This document shows positions 1 to 10,882 of a stretch of DNA of 64,000 nt, piece by piece. The translations under genes were made by a program, and so were the position numbers. The stretch's first letter is position 1. Every line of letters starts with the position of its first letter. Source of the DNA: Rodentibacter mrazii (GTDB lineage Bacteria; Pseudomonadota; Gammaproteobacteria; Enterobacterales; Pasteurellaceae); NCBI RefSeq assembly GCF_001998825.1, contig NZ_MLHG01000012.1, forward strand, positions 1-64,000, written 5' to 3'. The notes under the pieces are model-generated. The model searched no databases. It was given only the letters and a program-made list of their open reading frames with translations, and was not told the origin of the DNA.

Positions 1-119
1 AATATTTTCAATAAGTCAATCAACAAGTGCCCACACAGATTGTCTGATAGATTGTTAAAGAGCAAAAAAGAACGACGCACTGCAAATCTCAAACGTTCAC
101 AACAGTGCGTCGTTGTGTG
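1..119 (-). promoter_or_regulatory. rRNA operon leader with boxB-like hairpin and boxA antiterminator
   Basis: On the minus strand the leader contains a perfect 12-base inverted repeat (71-82 with 103-114, 20-base loop) in the boxB position. It is followed by TGCTCTTTAACAA (52-64), the conserved boxA antitermination element, and then by the 16S-precursor leader sequence familiar from gamma-proteobacteria (ATCAGACAATCTGTGTGGG, about 31-49). The 16S gene itself would lie beyond position 1. The order murI then rrn is the same as the E. coli btuB-murI-rrnB neighbourhood. Confidence 0.8.
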
Positions 120-125
120 CGGTGC

Positions 126-153
126 ATTATAGGGATTTTTTTACGCCACACAA
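126..153 (-). promoter_or_regulatory. rRNA operon promoter
   Basis: Read on the minus strand, a -35 element TTGTGT (148-153) is separated by 16 bases from a perfect TATAAT (126-131), followed by a GC-rich discriminator. The stretch CCCTATAATGC closely resembles the E. coli rrnB P1 core. A run of A and T just upstream (about 160-185) fits an UP element. It points left into the 16S leader. Confidence 0.8.
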
Positions 154-220
154 GTGCTTTTTTCAAAAAAATTTAAAAAAATGTTCTTTTGCATAAAATC
201 CCACCAAATTGGCTGTTTTT

Positions 221-1030
221 TTAGCTGATTTCTATTACATTTAAAGATTCAAATCCCCATAAATGTAATATTTGGTTGAATTGCGATTCTTTTGAAAAAT
301 GTTTCGTACAAAACATTTGGTTCACTTTTTTCCCCTGCTCTCTCACATTCACACCACCAAGCAAAGATTGAACCCGTTTTGCAATTGCTGCACCCGAATC
401 TATAAAATATCTGACTTGGGGTAAACATAATTTGATTTCCTCTTTTATTAAAGGAAAGTGGGTACATCCTAAAATCAACGTATCCAAATCCGACATATCT
501 ACCCAAGGCGATAATTCACCTTTTAAAGCGATCAAATCTACCGAATGTCCACGAATTTTTTGTTCAGCAATTTCAACTAATTTTGTCGAGCCTAATCGCT
601 CTACTCGATAATCTTGAGCAAACTTATGTATCAGCTCATCTACATAGTAGCGCTTTACCGTTCCTTTTGTTGCTAATAGCCCAATATGTTTTGTATTTGA
701 AATCTCTGTAGCAGGTTTAATTGCCGGAACCGTACCGATAATAGGTATAGAAAAATTTTCCCGCAGAACAGGCAAAACCACCGTGCTCGCTGTATTACAA
801 GCAATGACAATCGCGTCCAAAGAATGTTGCATGTCAATTAACTGACAAGCAGATAATGTACGCTGAATAATGCTTTCTTCCGAACGCTCCGAGTAGGGAA
901 AACCTTCATTGTCAAAACAATAAAGATAATGCCAGTCAGGTAACAATTTTTTCGTCTCGCGATATACGCTGAATCCGCCCACACCAGAATCAAAAAAAAG
1001 GACTGTCGGACGTTCTCTTTCTATCTCCAT
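221..1030 (-). CDS. murI: Glutamate racemase
   Basis: Converts L-glutamate to D-glutamate for peptidoglycan synthesis in the cytoplasm. The 269-residue product has the N-terminal FDSGVGG motif with Asp14/Ser15. The two catalytic cysteines are in the expected contexts: Cys78 in ACNTAS and Cys189 in GCTHFPL. Length is normal for the family. It lies 29 bases downstream of recG on the same strand and is followed by the rRNA operon leader, so it looks like the last gene of the gmk-rpoZ-spoT-recG-murI run. An uptake signal sits in the recG-murI gap (about 1051). Confidence 0.95.
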   Translation of the reverse strand: MEIERERPTVLFFDSGVGGFSVYRETKKLLPDWHYLYCFDNEGFPYSERSEESIIQRTLSACQLIDMQHSLDAIVIACNTASTVVLPVLRENFSIPIIGTVPAIKPATEISNTKHIGLLATKGTVKRYYVDELIHKFAQDYRVERLGSTKLVEIAEQKIRGHSVDLIALKGELSPWVDMSDLDTLILGCTHFPLIKEEIKLCLPQVRYFIDSGAAIAKRVQSLLGGVNVREQGKKVNQMFCTKHFSKESQFNQILHLWGFESLNVIEIS

Positions 1031-1059
1031 AAAAAACTCTTTCTATATTGACCGCACTT

Positions 1060-3141
1060 TTAGGCATTCGAATATATTTCTTTGTTATTTAACCAACGTT
1101 TAATCAGGCAATCTGCCACATCAGGATAGCTTTGAATCAATTGCTTGGCATAATATTGCACCGTTGGAATCATTTTACGATCACGCATTAAATTTGCCAC
1201 TTTAAATTCAGCAATTCCTGTTTGTTTTGTCCCTAGAACCTCACCCGGACCACGGATTTCCAAATCTTTTTCAGAAATAAAGAAACCGTCTTGGCTGTCT
1301 CGTAGTACTTGTAAGCGTTTTTGTGAGACTTTTCCCAAAGGTGGCTTATACATTAAAACACAAAAAGAGGCGGTATTACCTCGCCCAACACGTCCGCGCA
1401 ACTGATGGAGTTGTGATAAACCCAATCGTTCGGCATTTTCGATAATCATCAAACTGGCATTCGGTACATCTACGCCAACTTCAATCACCGTCGTTGCCAC
1501 TAACAAATCTAAGTCGGCATTTTTAAACTGTAACATGACCTCTTGTTTTTCTTGAGGTTTCATTCTTCCGTGTACCAAACCAATTCTTAACATAGGTAAG
1601 GCTTTGGTTAAATCTTCCCAAATCGCCTCTGCGGCCTGCGCTTCCAGCACTTCGGATTCATCAATTAAAGTACATACCCAATAGACTTGACGTTTTTCAT
1701 TGACACAAGCTTTTTTTACGCGCTCAACAATTTCATCCCGTCGCTCTTCCGAAATCACCACCGTTGTAATTGGCGTACGCCCCGGAGGCAATTCATCAAT
1801 AATAGATGTATCTAAATCTGCATATACCGTCATCGCCAAAGTTCTCGGTATCGGAGTTGCCGTCATAATTAATTGATGAGGGTAAAACCCCGCCTTTTCG
1901 CCTTTATTACGAAGCATTAAGCGTTGATGCACACCAAAACGATGTTGTTCATCAATGATCACTAGGGAAAGTGAGGCAAATTCGACTTCGTCTTGAAACA
2001 GAGCATGGGTACCAATGATCATTTGTACCGCACCATTTTTGATTTTTTCCAACTCACTTTGACGTGCTTTCCCCTTCACTTTGCCAGCCAGCCAACCCAC
2101 ATTAATACCAAAAGGCTCAAACCAATGACGAAAATTATTGGCATGTTGCTCGGCTAAAATTTCTGTCGGTGCCATTAGAGCCACTTGTTTACCATTGTCA
2201 ATCGCAAGTAACGCCGATAATGCCGCCACCAATGTTTTACCCGAGCCCACATCCCCTTGCACCAAGCGCATCATAGGATAATCTTTTGCTAAATCTTGTT
2301 CAATATTGGTGATACCCCGCGTTTGTGCATTGGTGGGGTGAAAAGGTAAACTCATCAAAAATCGTTGTTTTAAATCCGTTTGATAACGCAAAGGCAAAGC
2401 CGAAAATTGTTGCGTACCTAACCGCACTTTTTGCATAGCGAGATTATGCGCGAGCAACTCTTCAAAAATTAATCTCTGTTGAGCAGGATGTTGCCCTTTT
2501 TCCAGTGCTTCTAAGGAAATATCCGGTGGAGGTCGGTGCAATAGCTGCAATGCTTCTTTTAAGTTGAATTGATGAGGATTAAATTCATTAGGCAAAATTT
2601 CAGCAATTTGCACTTTATCAAGTAAATTTAATGCTTGCTCTACCAGCTTTCGTAACGTATTTTGTTTTAGCCCTTCTGTAGTAGAATAAACAGGTGTAAG
2701 CGTTTCTGCCAATATAATCGGTGTATTGTCACGAATAATTTGATACTCCGGATGATGAATTTCCGGCATATAACGCCCTCGTTTGACTTCGCCAAACGCC
2801 TTAACACGAGCACCTATCTGAAAACTGTTACGCATTCCCGCATTAAAATTGAAAAAACGTAACATAATTTTTGACGAACCATCAGACAGGCTGACGGACA
2901 GAATCGGACGACGGGCAAAGGTGACCTCACAAGTTTGTACAATTCCTTCAATGGTGAAATATTGATCAGGACGTAGATCAGCAATGGGTGTAATACGCGT
3001 ACGATCCTCATAACGAATCGGCAAATGAAAAAGCAGATCTTGTAAATTATTAATACCGATTCTGCTAAGTTTATTAGAAACTGCCGCCCCTACACCTGAA
3101 AGCGTGGTAAGAGGGACGGCATCAAGAAGAGGAAAAACCAT
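1060..3141 (-). CDS. recG: ATP-dependent DNA helicase RecG
   Basis: A double-stranded DNA translocase that remodels stalled replication forks and recombination intermediates. The 693-residue length matches the family. An N-terminal wedge/OB domain is followed by a superfamily 2 helicase core: Walker A GDVGSGKT, the DEQH box (IIDEQHRFG), the TATPIPRT motif, and the C-terminal QLRGRVGRG motif VI. It begins 6 bases after the spoT stop codon, so the two are translationally close. In E. coli trmH lies between spoT and recG; here it is absent from that position. Confidence 0.96.
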   Translation of the reverse strand: MVFPLLDAVPLTTLSGVGAAVSNKLSRIGINNLQDLLFHLPIRYEDRTRITPIADLRPDQYFTIEGIVQTCEVTFARRPILSVSLSDGSSKIMLRFFNFNAGMRNSFQIGARVKAFGEVKRGRYMPEIHHPEYQIIRDNTPIILAETLTPVYSTTEGLKQNTLRKLVEQALNLLDKVQIAEILPNEFNPHQFNLKEALQLLHRPPPDISLEALEKGQHPAQQRLIFEELLAHNLAMQKVRLGTQQFSALPLRYQTDLKQRFLMSLPFHPTNAQTRGITNIEQDLAKDYPMMRLVQGDVGSGKTLVAALSALLAIDNGKQVALMAPTEILAEQHANNFRHWFEPFGINVGWLAGKVKGKARQSELEKIKNGAVQMIIGTHALFQDEVEFASLSLVIIDEQHRFGVHQRLMLRNKGEKAGFYPHQLIMTATPIPRTLAMTVYADLDTSIIDELPPGRTPITTVVISEERRDEIVERVKKACVNEKRQVYWVCTLIDESEVLEAQAAEAIWEDLTKALPMLRIGLVHGRMKPQEKQEVMLQFKNADLDLLVATTVIEVGVDVPNASLMIIENAERLGLSQLHQLRGRVGRGNTASFCVLMYKPPLGKVSQKRLQVLRDSQDGFFISEKDLEIRGPGEVLGTKQTGIAEFKVANLMRDRKMIPTVQYYAKQLIQSYPDVADCLIKRWLNNKEIYSNA

Positions 3142-3147
3142 AATATA

Positions 3148-5259
3148 TTAGGCGTTAATATTGCGCTTTGCACTTACCACACCTGTAATTCTCTTAATAT
3201 GATATAAAATATTGGCAAGGTGTTTTGTGTCTTTCACACTAATTTGCAAAATCACAAACAACAAATTATTCTCCAACCCTTCCGTCCAAATATTTTGGAT
3301 GCTGCTTTCGCTTGCTCCGATCACTGTCATTAAACTTGGCAAAGCCCCCTTCTCATTTAAGATTTCAATTTGTAATTCAGCATCAAAATTGACCGCACTT
3401 TGCATTTTCTCCCATTTAGCTTTGACTAACTGATGAGCATTTTTAAGATTTACACATTGTTGATGATGAATGACTAGTCCGTTATTCGGAGTACTACACC
3501 CCAGAATCGGATCACCCGGGATCGGGTGGCAACACTTGGCAAATTGCATATTAGCCATTAAAGCCGGTGCAATTGTTAAGGTGTTTGAATGATTTTCCGC
3601 ATTACCGTCCACATCAATTTCTATCGGCTCTCCCACTAATTGATGTGCAATCACAGAAGAAAGTTGATTTCCTAAACCAATTTCACGCAACAATCCATCA
3701 AGCGAAGAAAGTTTTCGTTCATCCAAAACCGCTTGAATTTGTTGTGGAGAAAGATCTGTTAAACGATGTGGTTGTAATGCAGCATTCAGTTCCCTTTCAC
3801 CCAGTTTTACCGCATCATCTTCACAACGTTGTTTTAAATAGTGACGTATGCGGGTTTTCGCACGGGCAGTAACCACAAAATTCAACCATGAAGCTTTAGG
3901 ATGTGCATTCGGTTCAGTAATAATATTTACCGTTTGACCGGATTCTAACGCTTTTGATAACGGGTAAGGTTTATATTCAACCAACACGCCAACACAAGTA
4001 TTCCCGATATCAGAATGTACCGCATAAGCAAAATCTACCGCAGTTGCCCCTTTCGGCAATTCAACAATTCGCCCTTTTGGTGTAAAAACAAAAATTTCTT
4101 TTGGAAAAAATTCCGATTTTACATTTTCAATGAACTCAAAGGAGTTTCCTACACTTTGTTGGATTTCAACTAAATTTTGCAACCAACGTTGGGCGCGGAT
4201 CTGCGCGGTTGTACTGTCATTTTTACCGCTTTCTTTATATACCCAGTACGCAGTCACCCCCATTTCCGCCACTTGTTCCATATCTTCCGTATGAATATGA
4301 ACTTCTACCGGTACGCCATGCGGACCAATCATAGAAGTTTGTAAAGACTGATAGCCATTTGCCTTTGGCACGGCGATATAATCTTTTACGCGTCCCGGAC
4401 GGGGTTTATAGAGATTGTGCATTTGACCCAATACGCGATAACAATCGTCAATATTTTTCACAATAATACGAAACGCATAGATATCCATAATAGAGTGAAA
4501 TTCTTGATCTTTTGCACGCATTTTTTGGTAGATCTTATAGAGATGTTTTTCTCGTCCCCACACCCGAGCAACAATCCCCACATTTTCTAACCGCTCTTTA
4601 ATTTCATTAGAAATACGTTCAATAAGGTCTTGACGATTATTTCTCGCAACTTCCACTAATTTTTTCAATACCTTATAACGGTGTGGGTACATTGCTTCAA
4701 AGGATAAATCCTCTAGTTCATTTTTAATATGCTCAATGCCTAAACGATGAGCAAGGGGGCAATAAATTTCAAGCGTCTCTTTAGCAATACGACGACGCTT
4801 ATCAGGGCGCAATGCACCCAATGTACGCATATTGTGCGTTCGGTCTGCAAGTTTAATCAATACCACTCGAATATCACGGGTCATCGCCAAAATCATTTTG
4901 CGGAAATTTTCCACCTGAGCTTCTTGACGTGTCCGGAACTTCAACTTGTCAAGCTTTGATACCCCGTCAACGATATCTGCAACACTTGCTCCAAATTCTT
5001 CTTTAAGATTTTCTTCCGAATAAGCCGTGTCTTCAATAACATCATGCAATAACGCAGCCATTACCGCTTCATGATCAAGATTCATTTTCGCAATGATGGA
5101 AGCTACCGCCACAGGATGGGTAATATAGGGTTCTCCGCTTGAACGAAATTGTCCCTCGTGCGCATCTCTTGCGATAACAAATGCACGTCTGACTAATTCA
5201 ACTTTATCTTCGGGTAAATACCCTCGAATAATGTGTTCTAAATCTGCAAACAATTCCAA
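3148..5259 (-). CDS. spoT: Bifunctional (p)ppGpp hydrolase/synthetase SpoT
   Basis: Hydrolyses and, more weakly, makes (p)ppGpp in the stringent response. The 703 residues contain an N-terminal HD hydrolase domain with GEPYITHPVAVA and the HD pair in LLHDVIEDT. A synthetase-like region (KANGYQSLQTS; VEVHIHTEDME), a TGS domain (PKGATAVDFAYAVH) and a C-terminal zinc-finger/ACT regulatory part (CCHPIPGD) follow. The presence of the HD residues favours SpoT over RelA. The only fitting start is TTG at 5257-5259, as I recall for E. coli spoT. It lies between rpoZ and recG on the same strand. Confidence 0.95.
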   Translation of the reverse strand: MELFADLEHIIRGYLPEDKVELVRRAFVIARDAHEGQFRSSGEPYITHPVAVASIIAKMNLDHEAVMAALLHDVIEDTAYSEENLKEEFGASVADIVDGVSKLDKLKFRTRQEAQVENFRKMILAMTRDIRVVLIKLADRTHNMRTLGALRPDKRRRIAKETLEIYCPLAHRLGIEHIKNELEDLSFEAMYPHRYKVLKKLVEVARNNRQDLIERISNEIKERLENVGIVARVWGREKHLYKIYQKMRAKDQEFHSIMDIYAFRIIVKNIDDCYRVLGQMHNLYKPRPGRVKDYIAVPKANGYQSLQTSMIGPHGVPVEVHIHTEDMEQVAEMGVTAYWVYKESGKNDSTTAQIRAQRWLQNLVEIQQSVGNSFEFIENVKSEFFPKEIFVFTPKGRIVELPKGATAVDFAYAVHSDIGNTCVGVLVEYKPYPLSKALESGQTVNIITEPNAHPKASWLNFVVTARAKTRIRHYLKQRCEDDAVKLGERELNAALQPHRLTDLSPQQIQAVLDERKLSSLDGLLREIGLGNQLSSVIAHQLVGEPIEIDVDGNAENHSNTLTIAPALMANMQFAKCCHPIPGDPILGCSTPNNGLVIHHQQCVNLKNAHQLVKAKWEKMQSAVNFDAELQIEILNEKGALPSLMTVIGASESSIQNIWTEGLENNLLFVILQISVKDTKHLANILYHIKRITGVVSAKRNINA

Positions 5260-5303
5260 AGGACACCTGACTTTTTCGGATTATTAAATGAATAGTTAAA
5301 ATT

Positions 5304-5331
5304 AAACTGCGGTTGAAATCAACCGCACTTT
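5304..5331 (-). terminator. Uptake-signal hairpin between rpoZ and spoT (possible attenuator)
   Basis: A full uptake signal (ACCGCACTT, 5322-5330) faces a copy with one base changed (AACTGCGGT). Together they form a hairpin with an 8-bp core stem (5309-5316 with 5319-5326) extended by A-T pairs. On the minus strand it is followed by GTTTAATTTT, so it could terminate part of the rpoZ transcript before spoT. Confidence 0.45.
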
Positions 5332-5336
5332 TAAAA

Positions 5337-5603
5337 TTATTCGGAAATTAATGCTACCGCTGCTGCTTCTACATGCTGAACAGCTGTAATAGCTTGATGT
5401 TCTTGAGCATCCATAATCTCGTTAGAGATTAATCCTTTTTCAATTTCACGCAACGCAATAACTGTCGGTTTATCATTATCTTCCGGTACTAAAGGATCAC
5501 GTTGATGTAACTGCAATTGTCTCGCACGACGTGCTGCGGTCAAAATTAAATCAAAACGGTTGCCAATTTTTTCTACCGCATCTTGTACTGTAACACGTGC
5601 CAT
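5337..5603 (-). CDS. rpoZ: RNA polymerase omega subunit
   Basis: Small subunit that assists folding and assembly of the beta-prime subunit of RNA polymerase. The 88-residue protein begins [20 protein letters not shown] and contains [13 protein letters not shown], both typical of gamma-proteobacterial omega. The glutamate-rich C-terminus is as expected. It lies between gmk and spoT on the same strand, the same order as in E. coli, with about 60 bases to gmk. The rpoZ-spoT gap holds a hairpin made from a pair of uptake signals. Confidence 0.95.
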   Translation of the reverse strand: MARVTVQDAVEKIGNRFDLILTAARRARQLQLHQRDPLVPEDNDKPTVIALREIEKGLISNEIMDAQEHQAITAVQHVEAAAVALISE

Positions 5604-5665
5604 ATTCTACTCCAATTCATCTTAAAATAAGGGATATAAGGGGAAACATCATACTAAATCTCATA

Positions 5666-6292
5666 TTATTGATCCAGTAATTGATGAATTAAGACCGCAT
5701 TTTCTACTTGTTGATAATCTTTCGTCAAACGTTCCGCACTTAAAATACTCTGTAAATCGGCTAATGCTTGCTCAAAATTATCGTTGATAATGATGTAATC
5801 ATACTCATCATAGTGAGAAATTTCATTCTTTGCTTTTGCCATACGTTCCATAATTACTGCTTCGCTGTCTTGACCACGACCAATCAAACGACGTTCTAAC
5901 TCCGGCAATGAAGGGGGAAGAATAAAAATACTCTTTACATTTACTACTTTTTTACGAATTTGTTGCGCACCTTGCCAATCAATATCCAAAAAAACATCAA
6001 TTCCTTTTGCCAGATTTTCCTGAATTGCCGGCAATGATGTGCCATAATAATTTCCACCAAACACCGTAGCATATTCCAAAAATAAATCTTGTTTGATCAA
6101 GGATTCAAATTCTTCTTTAGAAACAAAATAATAATGTACGCCGTCAATTTCACCGGGTCTCGGATCGCGCGTTGTATGCGAAATCGACACCATTTTTTGT
6201 GTGGAAGAATCACGTTCCAATAATGCTGAAATTAGCGAAGATTTCCCCGCCCCGCTTGGGGCTGAAAGAATGTATAAATTGCCTTGTGACAT
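5666..6292 (-). CDS. gmk: Guanylate kinase
   Basis: Phosphorylates GMP to GDP with ATP, a step in GTP and (p)ppGpp precursor supply. The 208 residues show the P-loop [12 protein letters not shown] near residue 10, the GMP-binding region [18 protein letters not shown] and the late [10 protein letters not shown] segment. An AGGAAAGG ribosome binding site precedes the ATG. It is the first gene of the leftward gmk-rpoZ-spoT-recG-murI run and is divergent from gapA across a 248-base control region. Confidence 0.96.
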   Translation of the reverse strand: MSQGNLYILSAPSGAGKSSLISALLERDSSTQKMVSISHTTRDPRPGEIDGVHYYFVSKEEFESLIKQDLFLEYATVFGGNYYGTSLPAIQENLAKGIDVFLDIDWQGAQQIRKKVVNVKSIFILPPSLPELERRLIGRGQDSEAVIMERMAKAKNEISHYDEYDYIIINDNFEQALADLQSILSAERLTKDYQQVENAVLIHQLLDQ

Positions 6293-6401
6293 AGTTTAAA
6301 CCTTTCCTAAATATTTCAGTCTATTATGCCGATTATTTAATAGAAAATCATTAAAGAGCGGTCATCTTTTCAGAAGTTTTTATCTAAAAAAGTATTTTTA
6401 G

Positions 6402-6461
6402 CGTGATCTAGATCACAAAAAAATCGGATTTCTAGTTTTATCTAAATGCTCGTGCTATAAT
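6402..6461 (+). promoter_or_regulatory. gapA promoter with CRP-type site
   Basis: CGTGA-TCTAGA-TCACA (6402-6417) matches the CRP consensus in 9 of 10 conserved positions. A TATAAT -10 element lies at 6456-6461 with only a weak -35 around 6433-6438. The CRP site would be centred near -58 of the predicted start, a plausible activating position. gapA begins at 6541 after a leader of about 70 bases containing AAGAAGG. Confidence 0.65.
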
Positions 6462-6525
6462 CTGCTACAAAGTTTTAGGGAATGCTCTTTTTTCTTAAAC
6501 ACAACAGTTTGTTTAACTTAACTAA

Positions 6526-7560
<1,035 letters not shown>

Positions 7561-8671
7561 GTGCGACAAGTGTCGTGCTTACTGGGATTAAGTCCTTATA
7601 TATCAAGAAGTTAACTCAATTAAGAGAAAGCTATGTAATGTAGCTTTCTCTTGGCTATTCAGATCTTCTCGGGAAGAGTTTGGGTAGCAGACTAGAAAAG
7701 GGGCGTTGCCCAAGATCTAGTTCTAAGTTGGTAAGAATATCTCCAACTTTATGCGGTTAAGGTATGGTCTTCACTTTTATGTACTTAATATTTAGATAAA
7801 TATTAAGAGGGGTAAGCAAGCAAGATCCGTTATCGAAAGATAGGACTACCGTTGGTCGCCTATTTATAGAGTGACTTGGGTCAAATCCAAAACGTCATAT
7901 CGTCCATAAAGAATGATTATTCAACCCTACTATAAATAAAGTCCGAAAGATACCGTAGCAATCTGAGACGGTTCGAGTATAAGAAAGTGGAATTTCTTCT
8001 ATTTGGTTGCCACCTTTACACTTATCTTTATTTACTTTACTTCGGGATATTCTTTTATTAAGAAACACCCTCAGCAACTTGAAAATAATAGTTGCCCGTG
8101 AATGGCTTGCGGAACAGCACGGTTACTTCTCGGTCTAAATTTACCCAAATCCCCTTTCATTGAAATAATCATTACTAACAAATGAGCTTTTGTTTGTTAA
8201 AGGTTAGTTATTTCCTATTAGAGGATTAAAAGTAAACAAAGTACCATTAAACATTTGTTTAATGGATAAAGTAAGTTTTAAAGCAAACCAGCAAGGGCTT
8301 ATTTATTGCTGTATTAGGTAACAACTTAGTTAAGTATGAGTAAGCTGTTATTACTATTGTTACAATTCGTTTCAACGTTGATATATGCAGTTGCGAAGAA
8401 ATAAATGAGTGTAACCTGTTATATGACTAACAGTAACCTAGGGATAGTGCATAATTGGCAACGATTTTGTGCGGAGCTTCCTGACAATGTACCCCGATAA
8501 GGTTATTAATACTGTGAAGTATTAATAAGAGACTCGAAACGACCATTGGGTTGAGGGACTAGGTTGGATAGAAAGATAAACGTAAGTGAATAGTCGTAAT
8601 TCTCGTTATGTAGAACAAGCCTACGGTCGCTATCGGCTTGAACCAAAAGGTATGCAGTGGGTTATCTCATT

Positions 8672-8679
8672 TTAGCCTT
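8672..8679 (+). other. Exon-binding site EBS1 of the group II intron
   Basis: TTAGCCTT is the exact reverse complement of AAGGCTAA, the last 8 bases of gapA before the intron (7553-7560). It lies 203 bases after a second GTGCG sequence at 8469, a distance usual for EBS1 from an intron 5' end. The pairing is seen directly; its role is inferred. Confidence 0.6.
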
Positions 8680-9141
8680 GGGATACGTCATCATAAACAC
8701 TGTCGGGAAACAGACTATATCTTCCCTATCCGTGTAGTAATAATGGAACTTGGTAAGCCTATATCTCCGCCTGAAAAATGGCAGGCAACGCGTAAGCAAT
8801 GCTGTTGGTGGTGTAGGTAAAAGAAGTTAGAGAAAGCGAAGGTTGTACTGTAATGGTGCAAATAGGGTATGAAGTATGACCTAACCCGAAAGGGTGCAGA
8901 CTTCTAACCGGTCTTTCATCACAAGATGTCTGACAAATTCCTTTAAAGTTTGACGGGATAAAAGCGAGCGTTGGCTTACAGATTGAAAACCAATCAAATA
9001 AAACCAACGCACGCACTCTTTATCCTTAGTGATAACTCAAGAGTGTAAGTCTATTGGTAATCATAGCAACTCTTGAAGTGTCCAAACAGAAAGAGGAACT
9101 ATTAATTTACCAAGAAAACTTATCTCTCAACGGAGGTAAGT

Positions 9142-10864
9142 ATGAAAGAGCAAACTCATCATACTAAGAAATTAGTAAGCAGTCTAGCTCCAGCGACCTC
9201 ACATATATCGCAATGGCATTATATCAATTGGTATAAAGCAAACCGATATGTGAAAGGAATGCAGGTGCGGATTGCGAAGGCAACACAGGAAAGCAATTGG
9301 CGTAAGGTTAAAAACTTACAACGAATGCTTACCCACTCGTTTTATGCAAAAGTATTAGCAGTACGACGGGTGACAGAAAATACAGGCAAACGAACCGCTG
9401 GTATTTATTGATAAACGGATTTGGGATACACCTGAATCCAAATGGATTGCTATACAAGATCTATCAAATAAAGGGTATCAACCTAAACCATTAAGACGGG
9501 TTTTCATTCCGAAGTCAAATGGGAAGAAACGTCCATTAGGCATACCTACGATGAAAGATAGAGCAATGCAAATGTTGTATTTACTGGCATTGCAACCCAT
9601 AGCAGAAACAACAGCAGACAATAATTCGTATGGATTTAGATTAAACCGTTCAACGGCAGATGCTATATCACATATACATAGTATATTTTCAACAAAAGGA
9701 AACCAATCTCGTCAAATGGCAGAATGGGTACTGGATGCAGATATACAGGGCTGTTTTGATTTTATTAACCACAACTGGCTACTAAAGCATATTCCAATGA
9801 ATAAGCGGATACTCAAGAAATGGTTAAAATCAGGTGTTGTGGAGTTCGGTCAACTAAAACCAACACACCGCAAGGTGGTATTATCTCTCCAACGTTGGCA
9901 AATATGGCCGTCAGATGGGTTAGAAAAAGAGCTAATCAAGCACTTTGGTGCAAAGAATAGTCTTAAAATAGCAAAACATCAGACATACCTCGTTAGATAT
10001 GCAGATGACTTTATTATTTCAGGTATATCAAAAGAATTACTGGAAGAACAAGTTATCCCTATGGTGAAAAACTTTCTTGCAGAAAGAGGACTTTCCTTAT
10101 CGGAAAGTAAAACCAAGGTAGTGCATATCGAACAGGGATTTGACTTTTTAGGTTGGACTGTTAAACGTTTTGATAAAAAATTGATTATTAAACCAAGTAA
10201 GAAAAATGCAAAAGCACTTTATGACAAGGTAAAACAATCAATTTCAAAAATGAAAATGGCGAAACAAGATGACTTAATAAAAGTATTAAATCCAATGATA
10301 AGAGGTTGGACAAACTATCATAGACACGTTGTGGCTAAAGTGATATTTAACCGAATGGATAGTTTAATTTGGAAAGCCTTATGGCGTTGGTGCAGACGAA
10401 GACATCCAAACAAAGGAAAAATTTGGATTAAAGAAAAATACTTTTATTCAAATGCAACTCGGAATTGGATTTTCGGCACAGTCACCAACAGCAACAAAGG
10501 AGAACAAATCCCAATAGATTTACTCTATTGTGGATATGTGAAAATTAAGCGATACAGAAAGATAAAATCACAATACAAACCATTTTTACCTGAATGGGAA
10601 ATGTATGGAGAAAACTTTGCTCAAACCAGAATGTATGATGAACAATCACACAGACAGCAATGGCAAGCTCTTTACAAAGAGCAGAAAGGAAAATGTGCAT
10701 TGTGTAATACGCCAATAACGAAAGAAAGCTGCTGGCACGATCATCATATAATTTACAAAATGTATGGTGGAACGGATTCACTAAATAACAGATGTTTAGT
10801 ACATCCTGAGTGTCACCAACAAATTCATCGCCTGAATTTGAACGTTGTGAAACCGACTGCGTAG
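9142..10864 (+). pseudogene. Broken group II intron reverse transcriptase/maturase (chloroplast-like class, HNH)
   Basis: In an intact state this would be the intron-encoded protein that helps splicing and retrohoming. The ATG at 9142 follows GGAGG (9132-9136). The reading frame first stops at 9409-9411 because TATT is present twice in tandem (9402-9409); removing one copy restores GID and the frame continues to 10864. A second lesion lies near 9863-9868 and a third is an extra A at 9913. Between them the frame is shifted, so the RT motif reads HRKVVLSL; in the neighbouring frame the same bases give the expected [16 protein letters not shown]. Downstream the catalytic YADD (about 10000), maturase region and C-terminal HNH (CxxC...HDHHIIY...CHQQIH) are readable. 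Without repair, no full active protein can be made. Confidence 0.85.
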
Positions 10865-10882
10865 CAGTTAATAGAAAGGCTT

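Noticed and set aside
8638-8820. Short open frames inside the 5' part of the group II intron
   Set aside because: No ribosome binding site or recognisable domain; region is dense in perfect RNA hairpins and contains EBS1.
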